DNA of 64,000 nucleotides, from positions 4,580,820 to 4,644,819 of the forward strand of contig JARCOQ010000025.1 of assembly GCA_029207755.1 (NCBI GenBank), written 5' to 3'. Position 1 is the stretch's first letter. Every line of letters begins with the position of its first letter. The notes beneath the pieces were generated by a model. The model saw only the letters and a list, made by a program, of their open reading frames with translations. It did not search any database and was not told the DNA's origin. Of this stretch, positions 31,507-42,520 are shown in pieces. The position numbers and the translations under genes are program-made. The stretch comes from Chamaea fasciata. Its lineage: Eukaryota > Chordata > Aves > Passeriformes > Sylviidae.

Positions 31507-32005
31507 AGCCCTCCCAGTCCAGCCCAGTCTCCTCCCAGTCCAGCCCCGTATGTCCCAGTCCGCGCCAGTGCCCCCCAGTGGCTCCCGGACCTCTTCCAGT
31601 GCCGCTTTTGTTCCCAAAAGTACTCTTCTTGCCCCTCCCAGTCCCATCCAGTCCTGTCCTAGCGCCTCCCAGTCTATCCCACTGCCTTAACAGTCCGCTC
31701 CCAGTGCCCTTTTTGTCCGTAAAAGTGCCTCACAGTCCTCCCCAGTCCTCTCCAATCTCTCTCAAATCCCATCAAATCCCCTTCAAATCTATACCGGTCA
31801 CTCCCAGCTCATCCCAGTCTACCCCAGTGCCCTCCAGGTCTATTCTAGTCACACCCAGTCCATCTCAGTCTATCCCATTACCCCGCACCATCGCTCCAGT
31901 CCCCTCCCAGTGCCCCTTTTTTCTTGGTAAAAGTGTACTTTTTGTCCCTCCCAGTCCCTTCAAAGCCCACCCAATCCCCTCCCACTCCCTCCCAGTTACC
32001 CGTAG
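31507..32005. repeat. degenerate CCCAGT-rich array
   Basis: About 500 bases built from irregularly spaced 'tcccagtcc/tgcc' words. A larger sub-motif recurs three times, near 31598, 31701 and 31907: 'cagtgcc', a T-rich block, a few bases, then 'aaaagt'. In the first copy this gives a small inverted repeat, CTTTTG-TTCC-CAAAAG, at 31605-31620. The array lies between the KCTD20 and ETV7 start regions. Confidence 0.75.
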
Positions 32006-32403
32006 AACCCGACAACGAGTGTGTCTACCCATCACAGTGTGTGCGCGGGGACAGGCGGGCACCCTCCAGGTGTGCTCCCACCTCCCGTTGCTCCGGGACC
32101 GCTGCGCAGCTTTCCCGCGGGTCCCCCGGTCCCGCCCGCGGCTGCGCTGCCCCGGCCGCGCCCGGCGGAGAAAAAGGATGAACCCCGGTACTGGAGCGGC
32201 TCCCGGCGTGTCCCGGGATCGCTCCGTCCTCCGGCCGCGTGGCCGCCCCCGGGAGCCCGGCAGAAGGAGCTTTCCCGGTGCCGTGCCGGGAGCGGGCGGA
32301 GCGGGGCCAGCCGCGGGCTCAGGGCCCCGGCAGGGGCGGGGGGAGCACGACCCGGCCCCGGGCGCTGCCCCCGGCGCTCTCCGGCCTCCCGGGGCTCCGG
32401 CTC

Positions 32404-32415
32404 GTTTCGATTTCG
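32404..32415 (+). promoter_or_regulatory. ETV7: ISRE/IRF-like site in the ETV7 leader
   Basis: GTTTCGATTTCG fits the interferon-stimulated response element core TTTCNNTTTC; its complement reads GAAATCGAAAC. It lies 121-132 bases upstream of the ETV7 start codon in the CpG island. Human ETV7 is an interferon-stimulated gene, so the position makes sense. A second, weaker TTTCCTTTTC lies in intron 1 at 32753-32762. Function is inferred, not shown. Confidence 0.55.
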
Positions 32416-32535
32416 TTTTTGGCGAGGATCGCGCCGCAGCGGCCGCGGGGACGGGAGCGGAGCGCTCTGGACACCGCGGCAGCGCCGGGCTCCGGGTCGC
32501 TCCGGGCGGGGAGCGGCCGCCCGCGGCCACCGGCC

Positions 32536-35500
32536 ATGCAGGTAGGAACCTCCCGGCCCTTGTCCTCCCTCCTCCCCGCCCGCCCTCGGGACTTCTCCTC
32601 CTCACTTAGGGCTGGGAGTTCATGCCCTGAGGGGTGACCCCCAACCCCACCTCCAAACGGCCCCACAAAGCCCGGAGCAGCCGGGGGGGGCCCTCTGTTT
32701 CCCCCCGTTTGGTTCGGAGCAAAAAGCTGCTCTCACACATCTGGGGGTTCCTTTTCCTTTTCACCCCCCCTTTTTTTCTCATGTTCCCACTCGAACGTCC
32801 CCAAGGACAGTATTTCCTCTTGAAGCAAAGAAAAGCCGTCTCAGAAAAGTCTGAAAGCAGCTAAGCAGGGATAAAAGTAAGAATGTAAAATTAGTATAAC
32901 ATAATAAAAATTCAGAATGTATCTCAGGGCCTAGAAATCTTTAGGAGCAAGGAAAATACCGGATTTGTTCTGGTTTTACTGTAAATCTCGTTTGTAAGAG
33001 AGTCACACCAATGGGAAAAAATTAAAATAACTTTTAGACAGTTCTAGACAAGATACACTGCTGATTTCTTTCACTTTTATTTTCCCCATAGCTTATTGCT
33101 TAGACTGAATCTGAAACACAGTTTGCATTGCTGCCAAGCCTGCTCAGAGTTTATTCTGGAGTCTCACTGTTCTTCTTATGCAGTGTCATGTAGCTGCCTG
33201 CTTTGCTAAATCCAACCCAGTGTCAGCCAGCGACCACCAAATTGTCCTTCTGCTAAGAAACATCTCACCAGCCTGCTGCCTTCCTCCTGCTGAAACTCCC
33301 AGGGAAGCATTTTTCCCTGCAGTGATGCACTGTATTGCTCCTGTCTCCTGTTCTCCCGATTTCGGGAGCTTCAGCTTTGCATTTAAATGTGTCCAACTCC
33401 CATCTCCTCACCCCTCATTTTTAGTGCTCAACTCCTCTGCCCGCACCCACAGTCGAGGAGGGGTGGCTGCTCTAAATCACCTGCAAAAGTCTGCCTGAGC
33501 CTGAAGTTCCTAGAGATGGTAACTGCTTCAGAAAATACCACTTGACAGCAAAATTGTTAATTTTCCAGTGAGTGAAGCTGAGAAATTGCTGGGATTCACA
33601 TTAATAGGTTTTTAAGGGGAAACATTATCTGCTTGGCTGCCAGTAATATTTCAAGATCTAGATGTAGCTGGAAGCAGGATCTGAGCCCCCTTCTGGCTCG
33701 CATGTTCTGTCTGAGGGGGAAAAGTAATTCTTGAGGGGCCAGAACTCCATGGACAGTGAGCAAGAGGAGCTTGCATCTCCCTAAACCATGGGATGGCCAT
33801 TTCCACTTATGCCCAAACGATCACTGGGGACGGAGTGAGAGATCTCTCTCCATATGGTGTTTCCAAGACAAAATCAAAGCACTATTGCCAGCTTCATTTT
33901 CACAGCTCTAAAGAACTGAAGTGCTCTCCTAAAACTTTGAGCATTCATCGAGCATCAGAGGATCCTGCGGGAACAGGGAGCCAGCACAGGCACTGCAGTC
34001 TTAGCTCCATCTTTTACTTCCCTGCAGACGTGGGGAGTGGGGATGGATAACCCCCACCCAGAGCCTGAATGAGGGCAGGTTCCTCTGCTAAAGAGCTGGA
34101 GAAAGAGAGGGACCTCTGGCTACTAATGCTGATCTTGGGCAACCAGGGACTCATCCTGGGGCTGGGATGAGGAAAAGTGTGAGGAAGAGCTGCAGACAGC
34201 ACATCACATCATCACATCACATCACACTGCTAGAAGAAACCAGTTAGGAAATACTGGAGCAGGTGGAGGCATCTCCAAAGCAAAGGCAGGACCAGAGCCG
34301 GGAATTTCCCCCCACTGATGTGTCTGATCTCTTCCCCAGGGCAAAGTGGCCATCAGCTCTTCCAGCCCCGTGGTGGCAGTGTCATTACCACCCCCATCCC
34401 AGGCCAGACCCTCACTCATCAGCACTGGGGAGATCTTCAGGCTTCCAGGGAGGCTGAGTGAGTAGAGGCTGAGCAAGTCAATGCTGCTCAAAAAGGAATT
34501 CCCATGGGGTGGGAGAGGGTGGGTACAGCCATGGTGTCCCACCTTGGGGCCATTCCCTGCTGGCAAAAGGGGGACAAGGCTTCGTTAGGGTTCATTTTCT
34601 CTCTTTCTGGTGTTTTTGACCCATGAGTGCTTAATATAGAGGGAAAGTTTGGTGATGGAGAAAAAGCCCCACCCTGTCACTCAGCAGTTTTGAGGACAGA
34701 GTTGTTTCAGAGACTGCTGCTGGTTTCAGGAATCCAGCCTTCCCTGTGGAGCAAGGATGACGTGATCCACTGGCTACAGTGGGCTGAGAAAGAATACTCC
34801 CTGCGGCCCACTGACAAGAGCAAGTTTGAAATGAACGGCAAAGCCTTGTGCATCCTCACCAAGGATGACTTCAGACACCGAGCTCCCAGCTCAGGTCAGA
34901 CCCAGGGCAAGGGGTTTGTGGGCATTATCCCAGCACAGGTGTGCTCTGCTGAGAGGGCTCAATGGGACCAGGGTTTGTGCTGGAGATGAGGACAACTCTT
35001 CCTTTCTCTGGTCCATCTGAACTGCAAATGCTTTGGGGTGGGGAATAACCCCATCCTGTGTAGTTCAGAATCTCAGCAGCCTGAGAGGGACCATTATCCA
35101 AAGTCACTTGAGCAGAGTTTCCTTCCCTGCAGGGGATGTGCTTTACGAAATACTCCAGTTCATTAAGACTCAGAGAAGAGCTCTGGTGTGCAGCCCCTTG
35201 CTGAACTCACCCTTCAGAGAAGCCAGGAGCACAGAGGAAGGTATTTTGGGAGAAAAATACTCTGGGAGAAGGGCAGTGTCCAGCAGGCAGAACCTGCCTG
35301 CAGCCCCAGTGGGTTGCACACACCTGGGGCTTGGAGCTCAGCCTGCTGGAACCATCCCACACCACCTGAGAGAGGCAGCCAGGCCCAGCAAAGTCCAGGT
35401 CATCTGGGAAGTTTGCAGTGAAGCAGCAGGTCAGAACCAGTGCTAGGCAGCACCAGGGGGTCTGGGACAAACTGGAAGGGTTATGACTACCCTAAGAAGT

Positions 35501-37720
35501 CTGCCTGCAGATTGAGATTTGGATCAGGGAGGGTCAACAGCCAGGCAGAGGCACAGCCCTGCTGGAGACTAGTCCTGCAACATAGCTTGGAAAGGGCTGA
35601 GGAGTCAGGGCTGAGCTTACACAGAGCTTCTGGGTCAGTGGGTGGGGTGGGCAGAGGGACCAGATGAGGTTGGTGTGGGCCAGCGAGGCTTCTTTATGCC
35701 CTTGGGGGGCCCAGGTAGGAGTTAGGGTGAGGTTGGATTGGTGTCAGAGGCTGGATGTGTGTGGAGGAGGATCTGGGGCTCTTCTGCTGGTTCATGTGCA
35801 AGGTAATGAACACATTAAGTCCCCACAACAATTTACCAGGGGGTGCCTGTGCTCTGGGGCATTTTCCTATTCCAGTTTTTCTTCTGCATCTGACCCTTAC
35901 CTTACCTGGCATCTCCTCTAATCCTCCTGGACTTTCTGCTGCTCCAGCCTTAGGAAAATCCCAGGCTTTCCTCAACACCCTCCTCCTCTGCCTGAGCTGG
36001 TCCCGGGCTTATAACCACCCCAGGTTGTCCCTCCCCTCCTGTCTCAGGGCTTTGCAAGGTCTGGGAGCTGCCCTAATGAGCCACAGGGTGCTTATTAGGG
36101 TTTTTTTTGCAGGTGCAGACTGCAGTGCTGAGGCTGCCCCAGTTGTTTCCTCGTGGCTGAGCTGTGCAGAGCAGCCCCTGTTCCACAGCCACACGCAGCC
36201 ACTGAACCTCTCCCACCACAGCTCCGAGAGTAGCTGCAGGCCAGGTGCCATCTGCTCTTTTCCTGCTACCCTGTCGGCCCCAGTGGATGGGAAAATTGCA
36301 GGTAATTATGAATTTATAGCCTTGTTCCTTAGGGAAATGAGCTGGTGCTTTGTCCTGTCTGCCCATCTGTCTCCCTTCTCCTCATTCCATGCTTTTCCAC
36401 CTCAGTTTCCCCCACCTGAAAAATCATAATTGCTCTGAGATCTCACAGTCGAAGCGCCATGCGTGAGCTCTGGGTTCTTCTGGTATTTATTGTCGCTGCT
36501 AAATGTGCAATCCTGCTGCTGAGCCAGCCTTGCTGGGGCACAGTGGGGGCTCTGTGACCACCCATTCCCCGTGCTCAGACTGCAGGCTGCTGTGGGAGTA
36601 CGTGTACCAGCTGCTGTCCGACCGCCGCTACGAGCCCTACATCAGGTGGGAGGACAGGGAGGCCAAAGTCTTCCGCGTCGTCAACCCCAACGGGCTCGCC
36701 CAGCTCTGGGGCAACCACAAGGTAAAGGCAACTGGGAGAGAATCTGTCATCCCTGAGAGAGAATCTGTCATCCCTGGGCTTCTGCACGTCCCTTTCATCA
36801 CCTGTTCCCTAGAGCTGATGGCCCCCGGGCTGGGGAGGGGGACACAGGGGGTGCAGGGTTAGTGAGAGATGCCAGCCTGGTGATTAAAGAGAAACTTTCT
36901 CATCCCTTGGAAAGTCAGTCTGCGTTAGGGACCCACACTACAGACCCACAATTCCCCAAACCACCTCAGATGTCCCACGTGTGGCCCTGCTGCACACAGA
37001 CCCAAACCAAAGTGTTGCTCTCTTTTGCTCAACACCCCACAATCCTTTTCTCCTTCCAGAACCGGATGAACATGACCTATGAAAAGATGTCACGAGCGCT
37101 CAGACACTACTACAAACTCAACATCATCAAAAAGGAGCCAGGGCAGAAGCTGTTGTTCAGGTGAGGTGAAGCAGAACAGAGAAATGAGCAGCCTGGGACA
37201 GCATGGATGGGGCATGGAAAGGTGATGAGCTCCAGATGTTGGCAGCTGCTTCATCCAGCAACATCCTCCCCTGCACATACCACAGAGGGTTTGTGTCCAG
37301 GCTCTGTCCTGTGCCAGCTGGGACCTCAGTGCTTCCTGGGATCCTCAGCAAAGCTCAAGGATGACAAATCCCCTCTGAGCTCCAGAGCTCAGCTGATCAC
37401 AGACTTATGGAAGGGTTTGGGTTGGAAGGGACCTTAAAGCTCATTCCATTCCACCTGCTGCCTGCTCATCCCATTCCACCTTCCACTGTCCCAGGTTGCT
37501 CCAAGCCCCATCCAACCTGGCCTTGTTGAGGGCAAATGCTCCAGCACTTACAGCCTGGTTTGGGGCTGGGTTTGGACGTGCCCTTAAAGTCATCACAAAA
37601 ACGTATTTCAGGTTTTTGAAGACTCCTGGGGAGGTTGTCCATGAGAAATCCAGCAAACTGGAGCAGCTGGAGAATGAGGACCATGATTTGAAGGAAGATC
37701 CACTGGAGGTTTCACCATAG
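32536..37720 (+). CDS. ETV7: ETV7 (TEL2), ETS-family transcriptional repressor (8 coding exons)
   Basis: Coding exons are 32536-32541, 34340-34457, 34730-34894, 35133-35240, 36113-36301, 36579-36721, 37060-37160 and 37612-37720. All are GT-AG with phases that join, giving 312 residues. Exon 1 codes only Met-Gln. Exon 2 ([10 protein letters not shown]...FRLPGRLR) aligns with the human N-terminus. A pointed (PNT/SAM) domain covers about residues 43-115 ([58 protein letters not shown]). The linker 116-195 is poorly conserved. The ETS DNA-binding domain is about 198-278, with [10 protein letters not shown] and the recognition helix [17 protein letters not shown] carrying the DNA-contacting arginines. 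ETV7 binds GGAA sites in the nucleus and can pair with ETV6 through the PNT domain; in mammals it is interferon-induced and absent from mouse. The next gene, BNIP5, is about 4.8 kb downstream in the same direction. Confidence 0.95.
32542..34339 (+). other. ETV7: ETV7 intron 1
   Basis: About 1.8 kb between the two-codon exon 1 and exon 2. It begins CpG-rich and becomes ordinary. It holds a second ISRE-like TTTCCTTTTC at 32753-32762 and an (ACATC)-type microsatellite at about 34198-34227. No coding exon is seen. Confidence 0.7.
34198..34227. repeat. short ACATC/ATC microsatellite
   Basis: Imperfect run of 'acatc' and 'atc' words in ETV7 intron 1, about 110 bases before exon 2. Confidence 0.7.
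34895..37611 (+). other. ETV7: ETV7 introns 3-7
   Basis: Introns at 34895-35132, 35241-36112, 36302-36578, 36722-37059 and 37161-37611. A two-copy tandem duplication of about 21 bases ('gagaatctgtcatccctgag' type) lies at about 36736-36777 just after the exon 6 donor. A CR1 fragment occupies part of the last intron. Nothing else was recognised. Confidence 0.7.
37404..37528 (-). mobile_element. CR1 LINE 3' fragment
   Basis: Contains 'ggaagggtttgggttggaag', 'ggaccttaaagctcattcca' and 'ccccatccaacctggccttg'. It is minus-oriented, about 125 bases, and lies 84 bases before the last ETV7 exon. Confidence 0.8.
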
Positions 37721-38549
37721 TAAATCTTTGGAGGCTTCACTTCAGTGTGTCACAGAGAGACTTGTGCTTTGCTGGGCAGTGCTAGTGTCTCTTGCCTCTC
37801 CTGGACAGAAGGCCACAGAGCTGGCCTGGATTTCAAACCCTGCTGTGAGCCAAAGCTGGGACATCTCTGGGGCTTCATTAGCAAAAGACACCCAGAAGCT
37901 GTTCCCCAGCTCCAAAAGCGCAGGTGGATGTGTGAGTTGGTCTTCTGCTGGTTCCTCTCCTGCCCTTCAGGAGGGAATGTGATATTTTTGCTCTGAAATT
38001 TTGATGCTTGTCTTTAAGGTCTAAACTTGTGGAAAAGATCCCTCTGTTCTTCGTGCTGAGCAGAGCAGAGCACAAGCTCCAGGCCGAGCATCTGCTGCTC
38101 TGCTCTGGCAGCGTGTGCTGTCCCCAGCTGTGAGTGTCCTGCTCTGAACCTGAGCCTTTTCCCCAGCGTGAACATGGACTGGCATTGCAAATACGGTGCC
38201 TGCTGGAATCTCACTGTCTCCTGGGAGGTTGCTCCTGGTGTTAAGGTTAGGAGTGTGCTGAAATACCTGCCTGGATCAGGCCTGGCTGAAGCTCCAGGCT
38301 CCATGGCTGCCTGTAGCTGATATTCACTTTAACTCCTTTCCCTCCAGGTAATGACTTTTGTAATTAATTTTGCGATTAAATAATGTGAAAAGGAACAAAG
38401 CCAGTAACAAATATGACCCCACCCATGGTCAGTTATGTGATTATTTGCTTTGAGTTTGAAGCAGGAATACCTGAAGTGAACTGAGTGTCTGTGTGAAAAC
38501 ACAAAATACCCACTACTATTTTCACTTTGCTTTCCGCAGAGGAAATAAA
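37721..38549 (+). other. ETV7: ETV7 3' UTR (predicted)
   Basis: Sequence after the TAG at 37718-37720 up to a canonical AATAAA at 38544-38549, with no intervening AATAAA that I can see. The end is therefore predicted near 38565. Earlier variant signals such as AATAAT near 38379 could also be used. Confidence 0.5.
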
Positions 38550-38569
38550 ATGCTGTGACTCTAAGGTTG

Positions 38570-41500
38570 AAAATGTCACTTCTTGCTGTTTGAAGGTCTG
38601 GAACTGGGAAATCCAAGCTTTGCTCATTTAAAACCAGCTCCTGTGGGCACCCAGATCTCGTCCCCAACATCTTTTGGCAGCTCCTAAGCCAGAGGTCACC
38701 AGTCTGAGCTGCTCAGCAGCTGATGGGTGAGCACAGCACAAACACACGGTTGCACCATGAGGTTTCCACCAAAACTGGTTACTGCCAACCTGAAACTACA
38801 ATCCCTTTAGCTGTAACTGGTCTTGGTCCTGCAAAACTACTTCACAGCTGCAGCCTGGAGATGCTAGTGGGCAGTAGCCAGTGGTGGGATGGGTGGTGGC
38901 CATCCATGGCAAAGCTCCAGCGGTACATCTCTGGAAAACTGGCTGAGGAGATTCACTTCCCGAAAAAAAATCACCAGCTCACTGGCAGAACAGAGGTGCT
39001 TGAAAATTTGAGTGGTGGAGGAGAAGGAAAGGAGGAGTTCTAGTGGGACAAATGAGCGTGAGGTCACAGCCTGGGGGAGATCCTGGCGAGGAAGGGAGGC
39101 CACAATCCCTGCTAGGAGAGGGGGCTAAAGGTTACCCAGCACCCACCAGCCTGGGAATGCTCCACAGCAGGAAGGTGCAGTGAAGCACCCAAACCTCATC
39201 CTTCCCTCCACAAAGGATGCTTTTTGTCCCAGGGAGGAGTCAAACTAAATCTTTCTCAGGGTGAAATCCTTCAGCTTTGGTGGGACAGCAGATCTCCTTC
39301 CTTGGGAACTGTAACGTCTGGCCCTGTGCCACTCCTGGGATACGCACCCCTGGGTGCATTTTTCCTGATCTCCTCTTTGCACTCCACTTTCTTGCAACAG
39401 AAACAGCCCTGATGGCTCCCGAGGATCCCACTGCTTCTCCCACCTGTGTGTTTGTTTCGTTGGAGCAGGTGACAGTTGGTGGCCCTGGTTCTTGTGCTGT
39501 GCTCCGCAGGGAGTGTGCGACGTGACCTCTCTTGACCTCTTTTTACTGTGATGACTAAAGATCACTCTGGGCTTGGCTGGGGATTTCCTTTCCTGGCTGG
39601 GAAGCTGCCAAAAGCCCTCAATCCCCCTTGTGCCTTCCTGAGCAGCTCCAGAGGGGTCTTGGGGGGTGACAGCCCAAGGGCACTTTTGCAAGGATGGGTT
39701 GGAACGATGAGCTTTGTCCTAGGAAGCTTTCGTGTACCTCCTGGAGAAATACCTGTCCTTCCCTGTGACAGGGGCAGGAGGGCTGTAAACCTGCAGCTTT
39801 CCTGGAACAGGAGCCCATCCCTGTCAGTAAACAATGGAATAGCCATGGCTGGTGCCAGGGAGTTTGGTGCGGGGCTGTGGGAAGGGGCAGCACAAGGCTG
39901 CCGGTGACTTTCGGCATGGCTGGAGTTCAGGGGCTGTGGAACACAGACAGGTGCCTCCTGTGGGCTTCCCCAGAGCTTTCCAGGTGCTTCATTCCCTGCA
40001 GAACATCAGCCACCCTTCAGCAGCCCCACATCTGCTGCTGTTTGGGGCAGAGTGTTGCACACAGCTCCTCTGCTGGGGGAAGCAGCTCAAACCACACCCG
40101 GGGCTGGAGGAAAAGAGGATTTGCTTTGGGGGCTGGTGCCCACCACCTTCTTGGATCAGAGGAAAGCAGAGCTGGGCTGAGAGGTTTCCACTGAGGCCAT
40201 GTGTTGGCCGGGGCAGGGAGCAGTGGCTGCCCTCAACACCCCGGCCATGGTTCAGGTTCTCCCCTCACCATCCCCACCATGGTTCAGATGTTAACCCCCA
40301 CACCCTTGCCATGGTTCAGATTCTTCCCTCCATACCACCATTGTGGATCAGACCTGCAGCTGCTGTGGTTTTGTGCCCAGGTGGTTGGTTGATGGCTCAA
40401 AGGGACCTTTGTGGTCAACATAAAACACAGTGGCCTCCTACACCAGGTCCGGCCTCCAAGGCGGGTGATTCCCAACCCCTCTAGACACGCATTTGAGATT
40501 GCCCCAGCTTCCTGCAGAGTTTCCGATGCCCAGTCTCATCCTGTGCCTTCCCAAGGAATCCAGGTGCTTTGACCCCTGCCTGTTGTTGCCCTCTGCACCG
40601 TGCAGCTCCATGTGGGGAATGCCTCTCCCTTGGTTTTTTTCTGTCTTCTGAGGCAATTTCCGGCACGGAAGCCGGCTATCCCCTGCTGTGTTCCCATGGG
40701 TTTAGTTCTGCTTTTCCCCCCAGCATCACTGGCCTGAAGATGCTAACCCTGAACTGCATGTCCTGCCAGCTTCCTCATTCTCTCCCAGCACTGATAAGAG
40801 AAGTGGATGAAAAGTTTGTGACCAGATCTCTTGCCCCCACTCTGGTAACGGGATTTTGGTTCATCTCAGTCTCCTGCTTCTTTTTCTTGTGCCTCTCTCC
40901 CCTTAGGTTCGAACATGTCCCAAATCCCAGGAGGGATCTGAGCTTGGATAAAGGTCTTGATCCTGAATCACACTTCAGGTGAAGATTTTTCCTGGAGTTT
41001 GTCTCTCCCACCTTCTGGCTATGTCTGGAAGAGGCCACACATTGATGCTGATCCCCAGCTGAATCATGAGCAGGGATGGTGTTTGGATTCAGCCTTGGGT
41101 AATGTCCAGCCAGACTGACCCCCATGGCCGGAGTGGATGTGGCTTTTTGTTTTATGGAACAAAACAAATTGTGAAACTTCTCCTCACCCCCTGGAATCCA
41201 TTTGCTTGTGGAAGGATGTGGACAAGAGCTGGAAAGCAGCCTGGAAGCTCCTCACCCATTTATTAGTAGATGAGGGGGGGGGGGCTGAAAAATTGAGCCA
41301 GGTAATTCCTAATCAATACCAGACTCTGACTCAGCCGTGTGGGCTCGGGAAAAACGGGAGGATGTGGTCTAGATCTCTCCCGGTCACAGGAGAATAAGGC
41401 ATAGAGGATTTATAGAAAGAGGAATAAAACATGTTCTGACTGCAAGCTGAACTCTGTATCAGGAAAACAAAAATTTTTTATCCAGGAGACACCTTGGCTG

Positions 41501-42440
41501 AGCATCATTCCAGCTGAAAACAGCGCTGCTCCGCTGGAAACCTTCCCGAGGGGTTTTCCAAAAAGGGGTTTTCCAAAGCCTGGGTGCCTGCAGCTGCCGC
41601 CCGCTCCGGCCCCATCCCTGCGAGCTGCAGTGCGGAATTTTGCCATCAGATGGCAAAGCAGCGATGGGGAACAGCGGGAAGCACCTGCCGGAGGATAACA
41701 CAACCACGGCGGGGGGCACCGGGGTGGCCGCGGGGCCACACGGAGCTTTGGTGTCAGATTGGCTCGGCCCGGGGGCAGTTTGGAGGTGGTGGGTTGGGCA
41801 GATCTGCCTGCTGGGAGATTTTCCATCCCTGCGTGAGGAGCCACGGGAGTGGGAAGGATTTGGGGCGAGAGCTGATTCATGTTTTAGGGTGTTAGCAAAG
41901 GCCGTCTGAAGGACCCTGGGGTGAGTTTCAGGGATGTCTCAGCCCAGCTGTGCCCAGGGTCGTGCAAGAACCTGACAGTGCCGTGTCCCACAGTGCCTGT
42001 GGTCCCACAGGAGCTGCCTGGGAGCTCCAGGGATGTGAGCAGGGCTCACAGCAGAGCTCCAGGGATGTGAGCAGGGCACTCTGCTTCCTGCACTGAAACC
42101 CTGCTCATCCGAGAGAGAAAGTTGTGACTTCCCCTCATAGAAACAACCGAGAAGAGCCCATTTCGGGCATCACACCCAGTAAAAAACAATAAACCAGACC
42201 AGACCGAAAGGCAAACAGCTGCCTGAGATAGCGGGTCTCAAAGGGCAGTTGCTTACAGCAGGTGACAGGTGATTTTATGTTGTTTTGCTGCTACTTGTCA
42301 TAAGGAAGTTGTTTTCTCCTCCAGTGAAACTCACGCCCATTGATCTCCACCACGAGGGCGGTGATAGCGGGGATCCCAGGCGGAAGCTTTGGCTGCTCTC
42401 CTACCTGAATGGCTGCTAAAAATAGGACTTAACTCAGCCA
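38570..42440. other. intergenic region, ETV7 to BNIP5
   Basis: About 3.9 kb with no supported exon. It holds a roughly 32-base imperfect tandem repeat at 40240-40352, a G-run near 41274-41283 and a 33-base spaced duplication at about 42022-42080. Several GC-rich open stretches (for example 41580-41900) lack splice support or recognisable protein. Confidence 0.65.
40240..40352. repeat. imperfect ~32-bp tandem repeat, about 3.5 units
   Basis: 'ccatggttcag' recurs at 40245, 40277 and 40309, and as a mutated copy near 40338, with C-rich spacers between. Spacing is 32, 32 and about 30 bases. Confidence 0.7.
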
Positions 42441-42450
42441 CCAGCTTGGG

Positions 42451-42460
42451 TATAAAAAGG
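42451..42460 (+). promoter_or_regulatory. BNIP5: TATA box of BNIP5
   Basis: TATAAAAAGG lies 61-70 bases before the BNIP5 start codon, placing transcription start near 42481-42486 and leaving a leader of about 35-40 bases. A strong TATA box with a short leader suggests regulated, tissue-restricted expression. Confidence 0.6.
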
Positions 42461-42520
42461 CGCCTCCCAGGAGAGCCTGAGATCCCTCAGCGCCCGTGGC
42501 CCAGGAGCTGGTCTTGAGCT

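Larger units (their letters stand above)
31080..32560. promoter_or_regulatory. CpG-rich divergent promoter region, KCTD20 (-) and ETV7 (+)
   Basis: GC content and CpG frequency rise sharply here compared with the flanks, with dense GGGCGG-type boxes around 31365 and 31470-31495. The 31400-31450 part has an E-box CACGTG at 31402-31407 and two CCAAT elements, one on each strand (31425-31429 and 31443-31447), placed correctly for minus-strand transcription of KCTD20. The 32040-32541 part is the GC-rich leader of ETV7. The two putative start regions are roughly 0.7-1.1 kb apart. Confidence 0.75.

Noticed and set aside
31077..32609. 510-codon forward ORF across the CpG island, and a 246-codon minus-strand ORF
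   Set aside because: Stop-poor GC-rich and CCCAGT-repeat sequence. The composition is proline/serine/arginine-rich with no recognisable domain, and it overlaps the predicted KCTD20 and ETV7 start regions.
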